A stretch of 64,000 nt of DNA from positions 186,001 through 250,000 of the forward strand of contig DWVP01000001.1 in assembly GCA_019120175.1 (NCBI GenBank), read 5' to 3'. A program made the translations under genes and the position numbers. Shown here in pieces: positions 1-8,943 of this stretch (position 1 is the stretch's first letter; every line of letters starts with the position of its first letter). This DNA is from Candidatus Corynebacterium faecigallinarum. GTDB taxonomy: Bacteria > Actinomycetota > Actinomycetes > Mycobacteriales > Mycobacteriaceae. A model generated the notes under the pieces. That model worked only from the letters and a program-made list of their open reading frames with translations. It made no database searches and was not told where the DNA came from.

Positions 1-188
1 AGGCCGTAGAGGGTGGCGGTCGTGGTGGTGACCGACACCAGTTCCTGCGCCCCGCCCAGGGGGACGAGGAAGCGTAGGAATGTGGCCAGGGCCAATGCGC
101 CGACGACGTTCACGATCAGCACGGACAGGGCGTACAGCGGCCACGTGGTGCCCCACGCCCACTTGATGTACTGACCCAGTTTCTTCAT
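1..188 (-). CDS. N-terminal fragment of a membrane protein, probable membrane-anchored adenylate cyclase
   Basis: Only the first 62 codons lie in the window. The ATG at 188 opens MKKLGQYIKWAWGTTWPLYA and then a long hydrophobic stretch (LSVLIVNVVGALALATFL), a transmembrane helix. A TACTCT -10 box lies exactly 7 nt before the ATG, suggesting a leaderless mRNA. In Mycobacterium and Corynebacterium the gene divergent from the DNA polymerase III delta'/tau-like gene is a membrane class III adenylate cyclase (Rv3645 / CyaB type). The start of a multi-pass protein here agrees with that. The cyclase domain is outside the window, so the identification rests on position and the hydrophobic start. Confidence 0.55.
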   Translation of the reverse strand, partial: MKKLGQYIKWAWGTTWPLYALSVLIVNVVGALALATFLRFLVPLGGAQELVSVTTTTATLYG

Positions 189-245
189 GTCCTACAGAGT
201 AACCGAGGCCACGGACACGGTGCGGCCGGACTACACTCGTCGGGT

Positions 246-1553
246 GTGACTACCGCAGCGGACAGTACCGACACCGACGCCGCCGACGCCATGGACGTCT
301 TCGGCGCGAGCGTCCTCAGCCCGCATGTGACCGGGCCGCTGCGTGCGGCGGTAGCGGCGGCCCGCAGCCGGGTGGCCGGGGGGCGTTTCGCCGAGCCCTC
401 GGCGACCGCCGACGGGGGCCAGGACGCCGCGATGACCCACTCGTGGTTGTTCACCGGGCCCCCCGGGTCCGGACGCAGCGTCGCGGCCAAAGCTTTCGCC
501 ACCGCCCTGGTCTGCGACAACCCCGATATCGTGGGCTGTGGTCGGTGCGATCAGTGCCGCTCGGCGGCGGCGGGGAGCCACCCGGACATCACCTGGGTTC
601 ACACCGACGGGGTGGTGATCCAGGTGGCGGAGGCCCGCGAGGTCATCCGGACTGCCGCGGCGATGCCGACGGTCGCCCCGTGGCGCATCGTGGTCTTCGA
701 GGACGCCGACAGGTTCAATGACTCCAGTGCCAACGCCCTGCTCAAGAGTATCGAGGAGCCGCCGGAGCGCACCGTGTTCATCCTGTGCGCCCCCAGCACC
801 GATCCGCAGGACATCGCGGTGACCCTGCGGTCGCGGTGCCGGCACCTGTACGTCCCCACCCCTTCGAAGCAGGAGGTGGAGGCGGTGCTGCTCGCCGATG
901 AGAAGCTGGGCCTGTCACCGGAGCAGGCGAACTGGGCGGCGGACGTCTCCGGCGGGCACATCGGCCGGGCCCGGCACCTGGCTTCGCAGGACGCTGCCCG
1001 GCAGAAGCGGGCGACCGCGCTAAGGCTGCCGGGACTGGTGTACGAGGGTGCCGGGGCCTACCAGTTCATCACCGAGCTGGTGAAGACGGCGACGGAGGAG
1101 GCCGCGGCCTCGGTCGCCGACCGCGATGCCAGGGAGGTCGCCGAACTGGAGAGTGCCCTGGGCGTGGGCGCCAAGGGCCGCGGGGTGGCCAAGGCGCAGG
1201 TCGGATCGGTCGGGCAGATCAAGGAGCTGGAGAAGGAGCAGAAGAACCGTCGGACCCGGTTGCTGCGGGATGCACTGGACCTGGCGTTGATCGACATCGC
1301 GGGGTTGTACCGCGATGCGATGATGCTCGCCGCCGGCGCGGTGGACGACCCCGGAGCGCCGGTAGGGGGGTATCTTCACCCGGACCAGTCGAAGGTCTCC
1401 GGTGAGTTGGCCCGACGCAACCGCCCGGATTCCCTGGTGCGCTGCATCGACGCGGTGTCGGAGTGCCGCACGACCCTCGGCTTCAACGTGAAGCCGGAGG
1501 TGGCGCTGACGGCGATGGTGGGCAGGTTGAAGGAGTGCTGCGGGCAGGTCTGA
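246..1553 (+). CDS. holB: DNA polymerase III subunit delta' (clamp-loader AAA+ protein)
   Basis: This is a clamp-loader subunit that helps load the sliding clamp during replication. It is 435 aa. The Walker A motif GPPGSGRS is near residues 71-78. Zinc-binding cysteines typical of DnaX/HolB follow at about C90, C98, C101 and C104. The sensor-type segment NALLKSIEEPPERTVFILCA is conserved across delta'/tau proteins. The start is GTG at 246, with a TACACT -10 box 8 nt upstream, so the mRNA is probably leaderless. It is divergent from the cyclase-like gene and followed by tRNA-Thr, the usual order in Corynebacterium. The 3' end runs into short CTGAG(C/T)CGGT repeats at 1551-1594. Confidence 0.92.
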   Translation: MTTAADSTDTDAADAMDVFGASVLSPHVTGPLRAAVAAARSRVAGGRFAEPSATADGGQDAAMTHSWLFTGPPGSGRSVAAKAFATALVCDNPDIVGCGRCDQCRSAAAGSHPDITWVHTDGVVIQVAEAREVIRTAAAMPTVAPWRIVVFEDADRFNDSSANALLKSIEEPPERTVFILCAPSTDPQDIAVTLRSRCRHLYVPTPSKQEVEAVLLADEKLGLSPEQANWAADVSGGHIGRARHLASQDAARQKRATALRLPGLVYEGAGAYQFITELVKTATEEAAASVADRDAREVAELESALGVGAKGRGVAKAQVGSVGQIKELEKEQKNRRTRLLRDALDLALIDIAGLYRDAMMLAAGAVDDPGAPVGGYLHPDQSKVSGELARRNRPDSLVRCIDAVSECRTTLGFNVKPEVALTAMVGRLKECCGQV

Positions 1554-1615
1554 GCCGGTCCTGAGTCGGTCCAGCGTCAGTTCTGAGTCGGTGTCGGTGG
1601 GGTGTTCGTGCGGTT

Positions 1616-1645
1616 TTGTTCACGCGTGTGTGGGTCGGCTAGGAT
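1616..1645 (+). promoter_or_regulatory. Promoter of tRNA-Thr
   Basis: A -35-like TTGTTC (1616-1621) and a -10 TAGGAT (1640-1645) are separated by 18 nt. They end about 10 nt before the first base of the tRNA, consistent with a stable-RNA promoter. Confidence 0.65.
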
Positions 1646-1655
1646 ATGCGCCTGT

Positions 1656-1728
1656 GCCGCTTTAGCTCAGTCGGTAGAGCGTTTCACTCGTAATGAAAAG
1701 GTCGCGAGTTCGATTCTCGCAAGCGGCT
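1656..1728 (+). tRNA. tRNA-Thr (anticodon CGT)
   Basis: A full cloverleaf can be read: acceptor GCCGCTT pairs with AAGCGGC, D arm GCTC/GAGC, anticodon stem TTTCA/TGAAA around loop CTCGTAA (anticodon CGT, reading ACG), and T arm GCGAG-TTCGATT-CTCGC. The discriminator base is T. The 3' CCA is not encoded. Confidence 0.97.
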
Positions 1729-1736
1729 CTGTGAGG

Positions 1737-1774
1737 AAGACCCCCGGAACGACGTCAGTCGCCGGGGGTCTTTT
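1737..1774 (+). terminator. Rho-independent terminator after tRNA-Thr
   Basis: The perfect stem AGACCCCCGG / CCGGGGGTCT (1738-1747 with 1762-1771) runs into TTTT, directly after the tRNA. Confidence 0.9.
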
Positions 1775-1862
1775 CGTGTCCGAGGCGCCTGCTACAACTT
1801 GTTCCTGCACGCGCGACCGCGCGAATGTGACACAGCAGAGACGGCAGGAAGGAGCACGCCAC

Positions 1863-2633
1863 ATGGTCATGGGGCCCACTCACGCGATGTCCGGGGCAGC
1901 CGCCGGGGCGGTGGTCGCCGTGGCCACCGCGGAGCTGACCGGGCAGCCGGTCACAGCGTCGGCGGTGGGCGTACTCATCGGTGTGACTGCCGGCGCGGCG
2001 ATCCTGCCGGACCTGGACCACCCGTCCGGTACAGCTGCCCGGGTGCTGGGTCCGGTCAGCAGGTTGCTGGCGGTGTTCATCAACCGGGCCTCGGCGATGA
2101 TCGCCGAGCTCACCGGCGCGAAAGGACGCACCGTCGGCGGCCACCGCACCACCACGCACACCCTGCTGTTCGCCGTCCTCCTTGCCGCAGCGACGTGGGT
2201 GGCGGTGAGCCTGGGCGCACAGAATCTCACCCTGGTCATTTTCGCCACGCTGGTGCTGCTGGCGTTGCATTCCCTGGCCAGGCCGTGGGCCCGGACCTGG
2301 GGAGCTGTGGGGTCGCTGGTGGTTGCTGCCGGGCTGACGCTGCTGATTGCCCGCGATATGCCGGCTATGCTGTCGGCTCCGGTGATGGCGACAGCCGTGG
2401 GGGTCGGGTGCGTGACCCATTGTGTGGGGGACGCGGTGACCCGCAGCGGGGTGCCCCTGTTCGCTCCACTGGTCCCGGTCGGTGGGGACCGCTGGGGGTC
2501 GGTGCACCTGTTGCCCGGCCCGATGCGGATCCGGGCCTCGGGGCCCGGCGACAGCCTGGTCATGGTGGCATGTGTTGCGGCACTGGTGTTCGTGCTGGTC
2601 CAGGGTTGGAACCAGGGCCTGATCGTGGCTTGA
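1863..2633 (+). CDS. Membrane-bound metal-dependent hydrolase, YdjM/DUF457-like
   Basis: This is a multi-pass membrane protein of 256 aa. The early motif GPTHAMSGAAAG, the acidic cluster ILPDLDHPSGTAA, and a later HRTTTHTLLFA carry the His/Asp residues conserved in the YdjM/DUF457 family of putative membrane metal-dependent hydrolases. The substrate is unknown. Hydrophobic helices alternate through to the C-terminus. The start ATG at 1863 has AAGGAG 8 nt upstream; an in-frame ATG six bases later is less likely. It stands alone between a strong terminator and the next gene. Confidence 0.8.
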   Translation: MVMGPTHAMSGAAAGAVVAVATAELTGQPVTASAVGVLIGVTAGAAILPDLDHPSGTAARVLGPVSRLLAVFINRASAMIAELTGAKGRTVGGHRTTTHTLLFAVLLAAATWVAVSLGAQNLTLVIFATLVLLALHSLARPWARTWGAVGSLVVAAGLTLLIARDMPAMLSAPVMATAVGVGCVTHCVGDAVTRSGVPLFAPLVPVGGDRWGSVHLLPGPMRIRASGPGDSLVMVACVAALVFVLVQGWNQGLIVA

Positions 2634-2713
2634 AGGGTACGCTGGACACCAACTTCTTTCAGCATGATCCCGACTGATCCCCATCAGTCCACTGACACCG
2701 CAGGAGGTTCACC

Positions 2714-3280
2714 ATGGCGTTGCCGAGCACGCCTGCCGACCGTTTCCGTGAGGTCGCCGCAGGCTTCACCGCCCAGACCGAGGATGTTGACTGGGACGCC
2801 CAGACACCGTGCGCCGAATGGCGGGCCCGGGACCTGATCGGGCACCTGCTCAGCTGGTTCGGGCCGGCCCTGGAGGATGTCGGGGTCGATGTCGAACTCA
2901 GGGCAGACCGGGCACAGGATCCGGGCGCAGCATGGGTGGAGTTCGTTGCCCTGGTGCAGCAGACCCTGGATGACCCGCAGAAGGCCGAGGCGCTTGTGAC
3001 CCGCGGGCCGATCCCGGGACAGTCGCTGGAGCGTAATGCCACCGGGTTCTTCATCCCCGACGTATTCATGCACACCTGGGACCTCGCCCGGTCCCAGGGG
3101 CGGGACGTGGAGTTGGACAAGGACTTCGCGGAGAAGAACCTGGGTGGGCTGCGGTCACTGGGGGAGCAGTTGCAGGCGCGTGGGCAGTTCGGCGCCCCTG
3201 TCGAGGCCCCTGTCGATGCGAGTTCCACGATCCGCCTGATGGCGTACGTGGGACGTGACCCGGGCTTCGGGTTGGCCTAG
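2714..3280 (+). CDS. TIGR03086 / mycothiol-dependent maleylpyruvate isomerase-like DinB-fold protein
   Basis: The 188-aa protein has the typical opening of the actinobacterial family, with TPCAEWRARDLIGHLL followed later by FMHTWDLARSQGRDVELD. The two histidines fit the DinB-fold metal site. Such proteins are predicted mycothiol-dependent or metal-binding enzymes, but few have assigned substrates. mshA, needed for mycothiol, is in the same window, though not adjacent. AGGAGG lies 6 nt before the ATG. A bidirectional terminator follows. Confidence 0.8.
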   Translation: MALPSTPADRFREVAAGFTAQTEDVDWDAQTPCAEWRARDLIGHLLSWFGPALEDVGVDVELRADRAQDPGAAWVEFVALVQQTLDDPQKAEALVTRGPIPGQSLERNATGFFIPDVFMHTWDLARSQGRDVELDKDFAEKNLGGLRSLGEQLQARGQFGAPVEAPVDASSTIRLMAYVGRDPGFGLA

Positions 3281-3352
3281 ACACCCCGCACCCCGCAGCG
3301 ACGCCCCGCAGCGACACCCCGTATCACCCCGCGAGAGTGTCCGCGCAGGAGA

Positions 3353-3393
3353 AGACCCCGCCGGGCCGACAAGGGCCCACGCGGGGTTTCTTC
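3353..3393. terminator. Bidirectional terminator
   Basis: A stem ACCCCGC...GCGGGGT encloses an inner GGGCC/GGCCC pairing. T-rich TTTCTTC follows on the plus side and TCTTCT on the minus side. It lies between the plus-strand TIGR03086 gene and the minus-strand mini-peptide gene, so it can serve both. Confidence 0.75.
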
Positions 3394-3429
3394 ATGACCC
3401 GGTCACATGGTGGACCGGGGAGTCTGTTC

Positions 3430-3528
3430 CTAGACGAACAGGCCGGCGACGGCGTCAACGAAGCCGGTGATGCCGACCTGCAGCAGTCCGACGACGGTGG
3501 TGAAGAACTCAGAGATGGTGTCGATCAT
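3430..3528 (-). CDS. Candidate PorA/PorH-like mini-peptide (32 aa)
   Basis: This short gene has a strong ribosome binding site (GAAGGAAGG, 7 nt before the ATG at 3528) and ends in TAG just before a terminator. The product begins MIDTISEFFTTVVGLLQVG and ends VAGLFV. It has no Lys or Arg, three acidic residues and hydrophobics spaced 3-4 apart, as in an amphipathic helix. Small acidic helical peptides without signal sequences are the hallmark of corynebacterial mycomembrane porins PorA and PorH (45-57 aa). The resemblance is in character, not demonstrable sequence identity. It could also be another membrane-active peptide. The 139 nt upstream contain nothing else recognised. Confidence 0.6.
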   Translation of the reverse strand: MIDTISEFFTTVVGLLQVGITGFVDAVAGLFV

Positions 3529-3667
3529 GGTGTGACCTTCCTTCTCAGATTCGGTATTCCCGACAACTCCGGAACTCTGGCTGGTTCCTCTCAAGCTGTC
3601 TCACTGTGGATATCGACTCCTATGCGTTACACACCGGAAGAAATTATTCTCCGGACTGCCGCGGGCA

Positions 3668-4054
3668 CTACCGCCGGGCGCTCACGACCTCCGTGCCGAA
3701 GGGGAAGCACGTCACCGGGATCATCTTGATGTTCGCCCAGGCCATGGGTAGTCCGATGATGGTCAGCGCCAGCGGGATCGACGTCAGTACGTGGCCGATC
3801 GCCAGCCACCAACCGGCGACCACGAACCAGATCACATTGCCCACACCCGAGGTGATGCCCGACCGTGAGGACGGCACCACGTCGCGTCCGAACGGCCAGA
3901 GCACGTACCCGGCGATGCGGAAGGACGCCATCCCGAAGGGAATGGTGACGATGAAGATGCAGGCGATGATTCCGGCGAGGATGTAGCCCAGGAACAGCCA
4001 GAAGCCGGAGAACACCAGCCAGATCACGTTGAGGATCAGTCGCATGGCCGTCAC
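3668..4054 (-). CDS. YccF domain membrane protein
   Basis: This small inner-membrane protein carries two YccF (DUF307) repeats. The first is LNVIWLVFSGFWLFLGY with IPFGMASFRIAGYVLWPFGR. The second is GNVIWFVVAGWWLAIGH with IIGLPMAWANIKMIPV. The function is unknown. The GTG start at 4054 overlaps the TGA of the upstream acyl-CoA dehydrogenase gene (GTGA), implying translational coupling. An ATG at 4045 is an alternative start. Confidence 0.88.
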   Translation of the reverse strand: MTAMRLILNVIWLVFSGFWLFLGYILAGIIACIFIVTIPFGMASFRIAGYVLWPFGRDVVPSSRSGITSGVGNVIWFVVAGWWLAIGHVLTSIPLALTIIGLPMAWANIKMIPVTCFPFGTEVVSARR

Positions 4055-6180
4055 TCAGCACTCTTGGCGGACCCGGCGCTCCCGCCAGCTCCGGGCGTTC
4101 CCGCGGCCGGGTTCGTCTGTGCCCGCGTCACCATGTCCTCCTCGGCGGTGAGCAGCGGCACCCCGGCGACAGACTCCGGCACCGCGAAAGCGTCCACCAG
4201 GGTCTGCGACCACGGGCCCAGGGAGTCGACCAGGTCGTTGAGCGCGGCCCGCGCGGCCTTGGTGCGGGTGCCGGTCAGCAGATTCTGCTCCTGGTACCAG
4301 CCACTGTGGCTGTGGATGATGTCCAGCACGTATACGTCACGGACCTGCTCGAAGATCTTCTTCGAGTCGCCGTCCGGCAGGGACGCCTCGGCCTCCAGCA
4401 TGCTCTCCAGCACGATGCGGTCCACATGCGCCCAGGCGCACTCCAGCAGGTGGTCCTGGGCCTTGTCGACCAGGTCGGCGGCCTCGGCGGGGTCCATCTT
4501 CTGGGCCGGGCGGATCCGGCGGATCAGCGACATCAGCAGCCGGTCCTCCCGCTCGGTGAGCAGTTCGACCTGGTAGCCGGGGTCGAACAGGGAGGTCTCC
4601 TCACGGTCGGTGAAGGAGTCCACGAGGTTCTGGATCAGGGTGTCCGCGGCGGTCCGGCGCTTGAGCAGGGTGCCGAAGTTGTCCAGGCCGAAACGCACAA
4701 GCTCCAGTGGCTTGAGGTCGCCGACCTCGCGGGAGAAGCCGGTGAGCAGCTCCTTGGCGGCGAGCTGCGCCATGACCACATTGTCGCCCTCGAAGGTGGT
4801 GAAGACGTCCGAGTCGGCCTTGAAGGTGGTCAGCAGGTTCTCGGTCATGTAGCCGGCGCCACCGCAGGCCTCACGGCACTCCTGGATCGTGGCGGTGGCG
4901 TGGGCGGTGTTGGCGGCCTTCAGTGCGGCCGCGTGGGCCTCCAGCTCACGCTGGTCCCAGCGCTGCTCCTTGGTCATGTCGGTGCGGTCGATGTCCGCAC
5001 TCTCCAGCTCGTGGATCCGGGCGATCAGCTGGTTGGTCGCCAGCTGCAGCGCATAGCTCTTGGCGATCAGTGGGATCAGGCGCAGGCGATGCTTGCGGTG
5101 CTCGATGAGTTTGTTCTCCGGCAAGCTGTCGTCCGGGGCGAACTGGCGACGCTGGTTGGCGTAGCGGGTCGCGATGGTCAGGCTGGTGCGTGCGGCAGCT
5201 CCGGCGGACGCTCCGACGGTGATGCGGCCGCGGATCAGTGCACCGAGCATGGTGAAGAAGCGGGCACCGACCGACTCGATGGGCGAGGAGTACTCGCCGT
5301 CCTCGGAGACGTCGGCGAACCGGTTGAGCAGGTTCTCCCGCGGGACCCGGACGTTGTCGAAGGTAAAGGTGCCGTTGTCGACACCCTTCAGGCCGCCCTT
5401 GTAGCCGTGGTCGCCGATGCCCACGCCGGGCATCGCCTGGCCGTTCTCGTCGCGGACCTCCACGACGATGCAGTGCACGCCGTGGGATTCGCCGAGCTCA
5501 CCATCGGCGTCCGGGGTGTAGAGCTGGCAGAAGACCGCGGCCATCCGGGCGTGGTTGGCCGCGTTGCCGATGTACCACTTCTCCGCGGTGGGAGTGGGGG
5601 TGTTGATCACGAACTCGTGGGTGTCGCGGTCGTAGACGGCGGTGGTTTCCAGGGACTGCACGTCGGAGCCGTGGCCGCGTTCGGTCATGGCGAAGGAGCC
5701 GAGGGTGCGCAGCTCGATGATGTCCTTGATCAGCGGGATGTGGCGTTCGGTGCCGAGGTTCTCCACGGCTCCGCCCCACAGCCCCCACTGGACGCCGGCC
5801 TTGACCATCAGCGAGAGGTCGGCGCCGCCGACGGTCTCGATGCCGGAGAGGGTGGCGCCGATGTCGCCGGTGCCGCCGTGCTCGGTGCGGAAGGTTCCGC
5901 GGGGGGCACCGGTGGCGAGGATGTCGTGCATCTGCGCCGCGGTGCGTTCCCGGGCCTCGTCGAGGCTGAGGGTGTCGTCGGGGCGCAGGTTCTTCTCGGT
6001 GATGACGGCCCGGGTGGCGTCCTTGACCTCGGCCCATCGGCCGTCGAGGACGTCCTGGAGTTCCGCGGCGACGGCGGCGCGGAGAGCGGCGTCAGCCTGC
6101 TTGCGAAGGGTGTCTGGACGATCTTTGCCGCGGCGAGTGAGGCTGGCGGCAATTGCTGAGGTGTCGTCGGTGGTTGTCAT
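4051..6180 (-). CDS. Long acyl-CoA dehydrogenase / acyl-CoA oxidase-like flavoprotein
   Basis: At about 709 aa this is much longer than the usual ~390-aa acyl-CoA dehydrogenase and resembles the acyl-CoA oxidase branch. FAD-binding segment SFAMTERGHGSDVQSLETTA, the loop EKWYIGNAANHARMAAVF, the central helical domain, GGAGYMTENLLTTFKADSDVF with TTFEGDNVV, and a C-terminal oxidase-type domain are all visible. It should oxidise acyl-CoA esters in beta-oxidation. The start ATG at 6180 (MTTTDDTSAIAAS) has GGGGAG only 1 nt away, so initiation may be leaderless. It is translationally coupled to YccF downstream and divergent from an MFS gene. Confidence 0.85.
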   Translation of the reverse strand: MTTTDDTSAIAASLTRRGKDRPDTLRKQADAALRAAVAAELQDVLDGRWAEVKDATRAVITEKNLRPDDTLSLDEARERTAAQMHDILATGAPRGTFRTEHGGTGDIGATLSGIETVGGADLSLMVKAGVQWGLWGGAVENLGTERHIPLIKDIIELRTLGSFAMTERGHGSDVQSLETTAVYDRDTHEFVINTPTPTAEKWYIGNAANHARMAAVFCQLYTPDADGELGESHGVHCIVVEVRDENGQAMPGVGIGDHGYKGGLKGVDNGTFTFDNVRVPRENLLNRFADVSEDGEYSSPIESVGARFFTMLGALIRGRITVGASAGAAARTSLTIATRYANQRRQFAPDDSLPENKLIEHRKHRLRLIPLIAKSYALQLATNQLIARIHELESADIDRTDMTKEQRWDQRELEAHAAALKAANTAHATATIQECREACGGAGYMTENLLTTFKADSDVFTTFEGDNVVMAQLAAKELLTGFSREVGDLKPLELVRFGLDNFGTLLKRRTAADTLIQNLVDSFTDREETSLFDPGYQVELLTEREDRLLMSLIRRIRPAQKMDPAEAADLVDKAQDHLLECAWAHVDRIVLESMLEAEASLPDGDSKKIFEQVRDVYVLDIIHSHSGWYQEQNLLTGTRTKAARAALNDLVDSLGPWSQTLVDAFAVPESVAGVPLLTAEEDMVTRAQTNPAAGTPGAGGSAGSAKSAE

Positions 6181-6252
6181 GCTCCCCAATGATACGTGCA
6201 GTTTCTGTGGGGCGGCTGTGCCTGACCAACAATGAGGTCCTACCATATGCTC

Positions 6253-7485
6253 ATGGGTCAAATAGCACACAGCTCCCGCGACGCGCGGGCGTGGATGTTC
6301 GTCGTCTTCGCCGTGTTCACCGTCGCTTGGGGCGGCAACGAAGCAACCCCCATGCTCGTCTTCTACCGGCAGGAGGCGGTATTCAGTGATGTCTTCGTCG
6401 ACTCACTGCTGGTCTCCTATGCGGTAGGCATCGTGGCCGGACTGTTGATCTGCGGTCCCCTGTCCGACCGGTACGGACGCAAGGCCGTGATGCTGCCGGC
6501 CCCGGTCCTCGCCCTGCTCGGCAGTGTGTTCATCGCCATCGGCGAGACCACCGAGTGGATCATGTTCATCGGACGAATCCTCGCCGGCCTGGCTGTCGGT
6601 ATCGCCATGTCGGTCGGCGGCTCCTGGATCAAGGAACTCTCCACCGCGGCGTTCGACCCGAAGGCGAAGTCGTCCTCAGGTGCCAAGCGCGCGACCATGG
6701 CACTGACCGCCGGTTTCGGCCTGGGCGCCGGTCTGGCCGGCGTACTCGCCGAGTGGGGTCCGATCCCCGGCCAGCTGCCCTACCTGGTGCACTGCGGGCT
6801 GTCGCTGATCGCCGTCGCCGGGCTGCTCACCGTCCCGGAGACCCGCCAGTCGGCGCACCTGAAGGTCAAGGGATCCTTCTGGTCCGACCTGCTCGTCCCG
6901 ACGATCCGCCACCCGCGTTTCCTCACCGTCGTCGCCCCGATCGCTCCCTGGGTGTTCGGCGCGGCCGGTGTGTCCTATGCGATCATGCCGCGGCTGGTCC
7001 AGGACCAGGTGGAGACCCCGGTGGCCTTCTCCGCCATGCTCACGGTGATCTGCCTGGCCTCGGGTTTCGCCATCCAGCAGTTCGGCCCGCAGATCAACAC
7101 GAGCTACAACGCCCGCGGCCCGATCATCGCACTTCTGCTGGTCATCGTCGGTATGGCGATCGCCAGTGCCGCAGCCTCGAACATCACGGTGTGGAACACC
7201 ATCGTCGTCGCGATCGTGCTGGGTGCGGCCTACGGTCTGAGCCTGATCTCCGGGCTCACCGAGGTGCAGCGCATCGCCGGACCGAACGACCTCGCCGGCC
7301 TGACCGCCGCCTACTACACCCTGACCTACATCGGTTTCTTCTTCCCGATGATCCTCACCCGGGTGTCTGAGTGGTTCAGCTACCCGGTGATGCTCGGGGC
7401 CGGCGTTGTGGTGGCGGTGGTCTTCCTGGTCATTGTCGCGGCGTTCTCGCGGAAGAACCTGCCGGACGATTCCGCTGCGTCCTGA
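6253..7485 (+). CDS. MFS transporter
   Basis: This is a major facilitator permease of about 410 aa with some 12 hydrophobic segments. The signature loop LLICGPLSDRYGRKAVMLP is the MFS motif A between helices 2 and 3. Substrate is not evident. The start ATG at 6253 is chosen because a TACCAT -10 box (6241-6246) ends 6 nt before it, as in leaderless genes nearby. In-frame ATGs at 6232 and 6247 are alternatives. It shares a short intergenic region with the divergent acyl-CoA oxidase gene. Its end overlaps the convergent membrane gene by 56 nt. Confidence 0.85.
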   Translation: MGQIAHSSRDARAWMFVVFAVFTVAWGGNEATPMLVFYRQEAVFSDVFVDSLLVSYAVGIVAGLLICGPLSDRYGRKAVMLPAPVLALLGSVFIAIGETTEWIMFIGRILAGLAVGIAMSVGGSWIKELSTAAFDPKAKSSSGAKRATMALTAGFGLGAGLAGVLAEWGPIPGQLPYLVHCGLSLIAVAGLLTVPETRQSAHLKVKGSFWSDLLVPTIRHPRFLTVVAPIAPWVFGAAGVSYAIMPRLVQDQVETPVAFSAMLTVICLASGFAIQQFGPQINTSYNARGPIIALLLVIVGMAIASAAASNITVWNTIVVAIVLGAAYGLSLISGLTEVQRIAGPNDLAGLTAAYYTLTYIGFFFPMILTRVSEWFSYPVMLGAGVVVAVVFLVIVAAFSRKNLPDDSAAS

Positions 7486-8848
7486 GTGAGGTGAGGCGGG
7501 ACGGTCCGGCCAAGCTCCCGCCTGCCCACGTGGCCGACGACACGTCGGGGCGTCCCAACAGGAACCCCAGGTGCACCGCCGCGCCGACAAGCGGGGCCAG
7601 CCCCAGGGACAACACCGCCCTGGTCTCCGGCGAGGCGTCGACGGCGAGGAGGCCGACGGCGACGACCGTCGCCACCGCCCAGCCTGCGAGATAGAGGGTG
7701 TGGCGCTCGGCGGCGTGCGTTGCCGAACCGGTGATCATCAGCACCGCGGTGGAGCCGGACGCCACGGTCAACGCCGCGAGCACGATGGGGGCGCTGACCA
7801 GGTCGGCGTCGAAGAACCACAGCATGATCGGCTCGGCCAGCCAGTATGCCGCTACACCGCCCACCAGGGCGACACCTGTGACCAAAGCGCAGGGGGCGAT
7901 GCAGGCGCGCAGGATCCGGTCGCGTCGGGTGGCGAAGTGGACGATCAGTGCCGGCTGGAAGCGCTGCAGCGGCACCAGGACCGGGGCCCGGGTCAGGGTG
8001 ACGGCGGTGATGACTGCGGCGAGTGCACCGGCGGCGACCTCAGGTCCGGAGGTGACGGTGATCAGCACGGGGAAGCCGGTGATCAACACCGCATTGGCTC
8101 CGGAAGCCAGCATTGCCTTGATTGTGCGCCGGATAAACTCGCCGGTGGGGACGTCCGCCAGCTCACCCAGCAGAGAACGGGTGGCAGGGGAGAGTAGCAG
8201 CGTGCCGAGCCAGGTGAATGCGCCGAGCACGGTGACCACGAGGAAGGCCAGCAGGTGCCAGCCGAGTGCCCACGCGACAAGGGCGAGGACGACGCGGATT
8301 GCGCTGTCGACGCTGATCAGCCAGGCGTAGGTGCCCCAGCGGGTGGTGGCGGACAGCAGGCCACAGACCGCAGCCTGGAAGGCGTAACTGGCCAGGCCGA
8401 GGGCGAGCAGGGCCACACCCCAACCGCGCAGGCCGGAGTCGGCGGGGATGACCTGGTCGGCCCACAGGGGTGCGGTGCCCAGTGCGAGCGCGGCCGTCAC
8501 AGCGGCGAAGCCGGCGGTGACCAGTAGTGGACGCGCGGACGGGCGGCGTCCGGTGTCGGGAGTCGCCGGTGCTGTGGCTGCGGTTGAAGTTGTGGCTGCG
8601 GCTGTGGTCGGGGCGGTGGTCGGCACCGTATCGGACGCCGCGACCCGCTGGCCCGCGACCGCGCGGGTGGTTTCCTGCAGTAGCCCGTCGAGCAGTCCGG
8701 CGAGGGCGAAGAACATGCCCCAGAAGACGGTGAAGGCCTCGTAGCCGACGGTGTCCATCGCCTGGCCGGCGATGACGATGACGGCGTAGCCAGCCACGGC
8801 GACGACGAGTGTCGCCGCCGACAGGGCCCGGACGGCTCCGGTACCCAT
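7430..8848 (-). CDS. Polytopic membrane protein, possible polysaccharide flippase-like (MOP superfamily)
   Basis: The 472-aa product is almost entirely hydrophobic helices, with an Ala/Thr-rich cytoplasmic insert near residues 70-105. The layout of about 12-14 helices and segments such as FPVLITVTSGPEVAAGALAA with LTRAPVLVPLQRFQPALI resemble polysaccharide exporters or flippases of the MOP superfamily. I do not recognise a specific member. No good ribosome binding site precedes the ATG at 8848. The 3' end overlaps the convergent MFS gene. It lies just downstream of, and on the same strand as, the mycolyltransferase, so an envelope role is plausible but inferred. Confidence 0.6.
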   Translation of the reverse strand: MGTGAVRALSAATLVVAVAGYAVIVIAGQAMDTVGYEAFTVFWGMFFALAGLLDGLLQETTRAVAGQRVAASDTVPTTAPTTAAATTSTAATAPATPDTGRRPSARPLLVTAGFAAVTAALALGTAPLWADQVIPADSGLRGWGVALLALGLASYAFQAAVCGLLSATTRWGTYAWLISVDSAIRVVLALVAWALGWHLLAFLVVTVLGAFTWLGTLLLSPATRSLLGELADVPTGEFIRRTIKAMLASGANAVLITGFPVLITVTSGPEVAAGALAAVITAVTLTRAPVLVPLQRFQPALIVHFATRRDRILRACIAPCALVTGVALVGGVAAYWLAEPIMLWFFDADLVSAPIVLAALTVASGSTAVLMITGSATHAAERHTLYLAGWAVATVVAVGLLAVDASPETRAVLSLGLAPLVGAAVHLGFLLGRPDVSSATWAGGSLAGPSRLTSLRTQRNRPAGSSARTPRQ

Positions 8849-8943
8849 CAGCTGAACAACCCCCGCGCCGGCAGGTTCTGGGCGGGGGGAGTGCTGGGAG
8901 TGACGACGAAGATCATCGACGTGGTCTGGGTATGAGGTGTGGG

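Noticed and set aside
4306..6159. 617-codon plus-strand frame opposite the acyl-CoA oxidase-like gene
   Set aside because: The minus-strand protein has clear flavoprotein motifs; the plus-strand product is featureless Gly/Val sequence.
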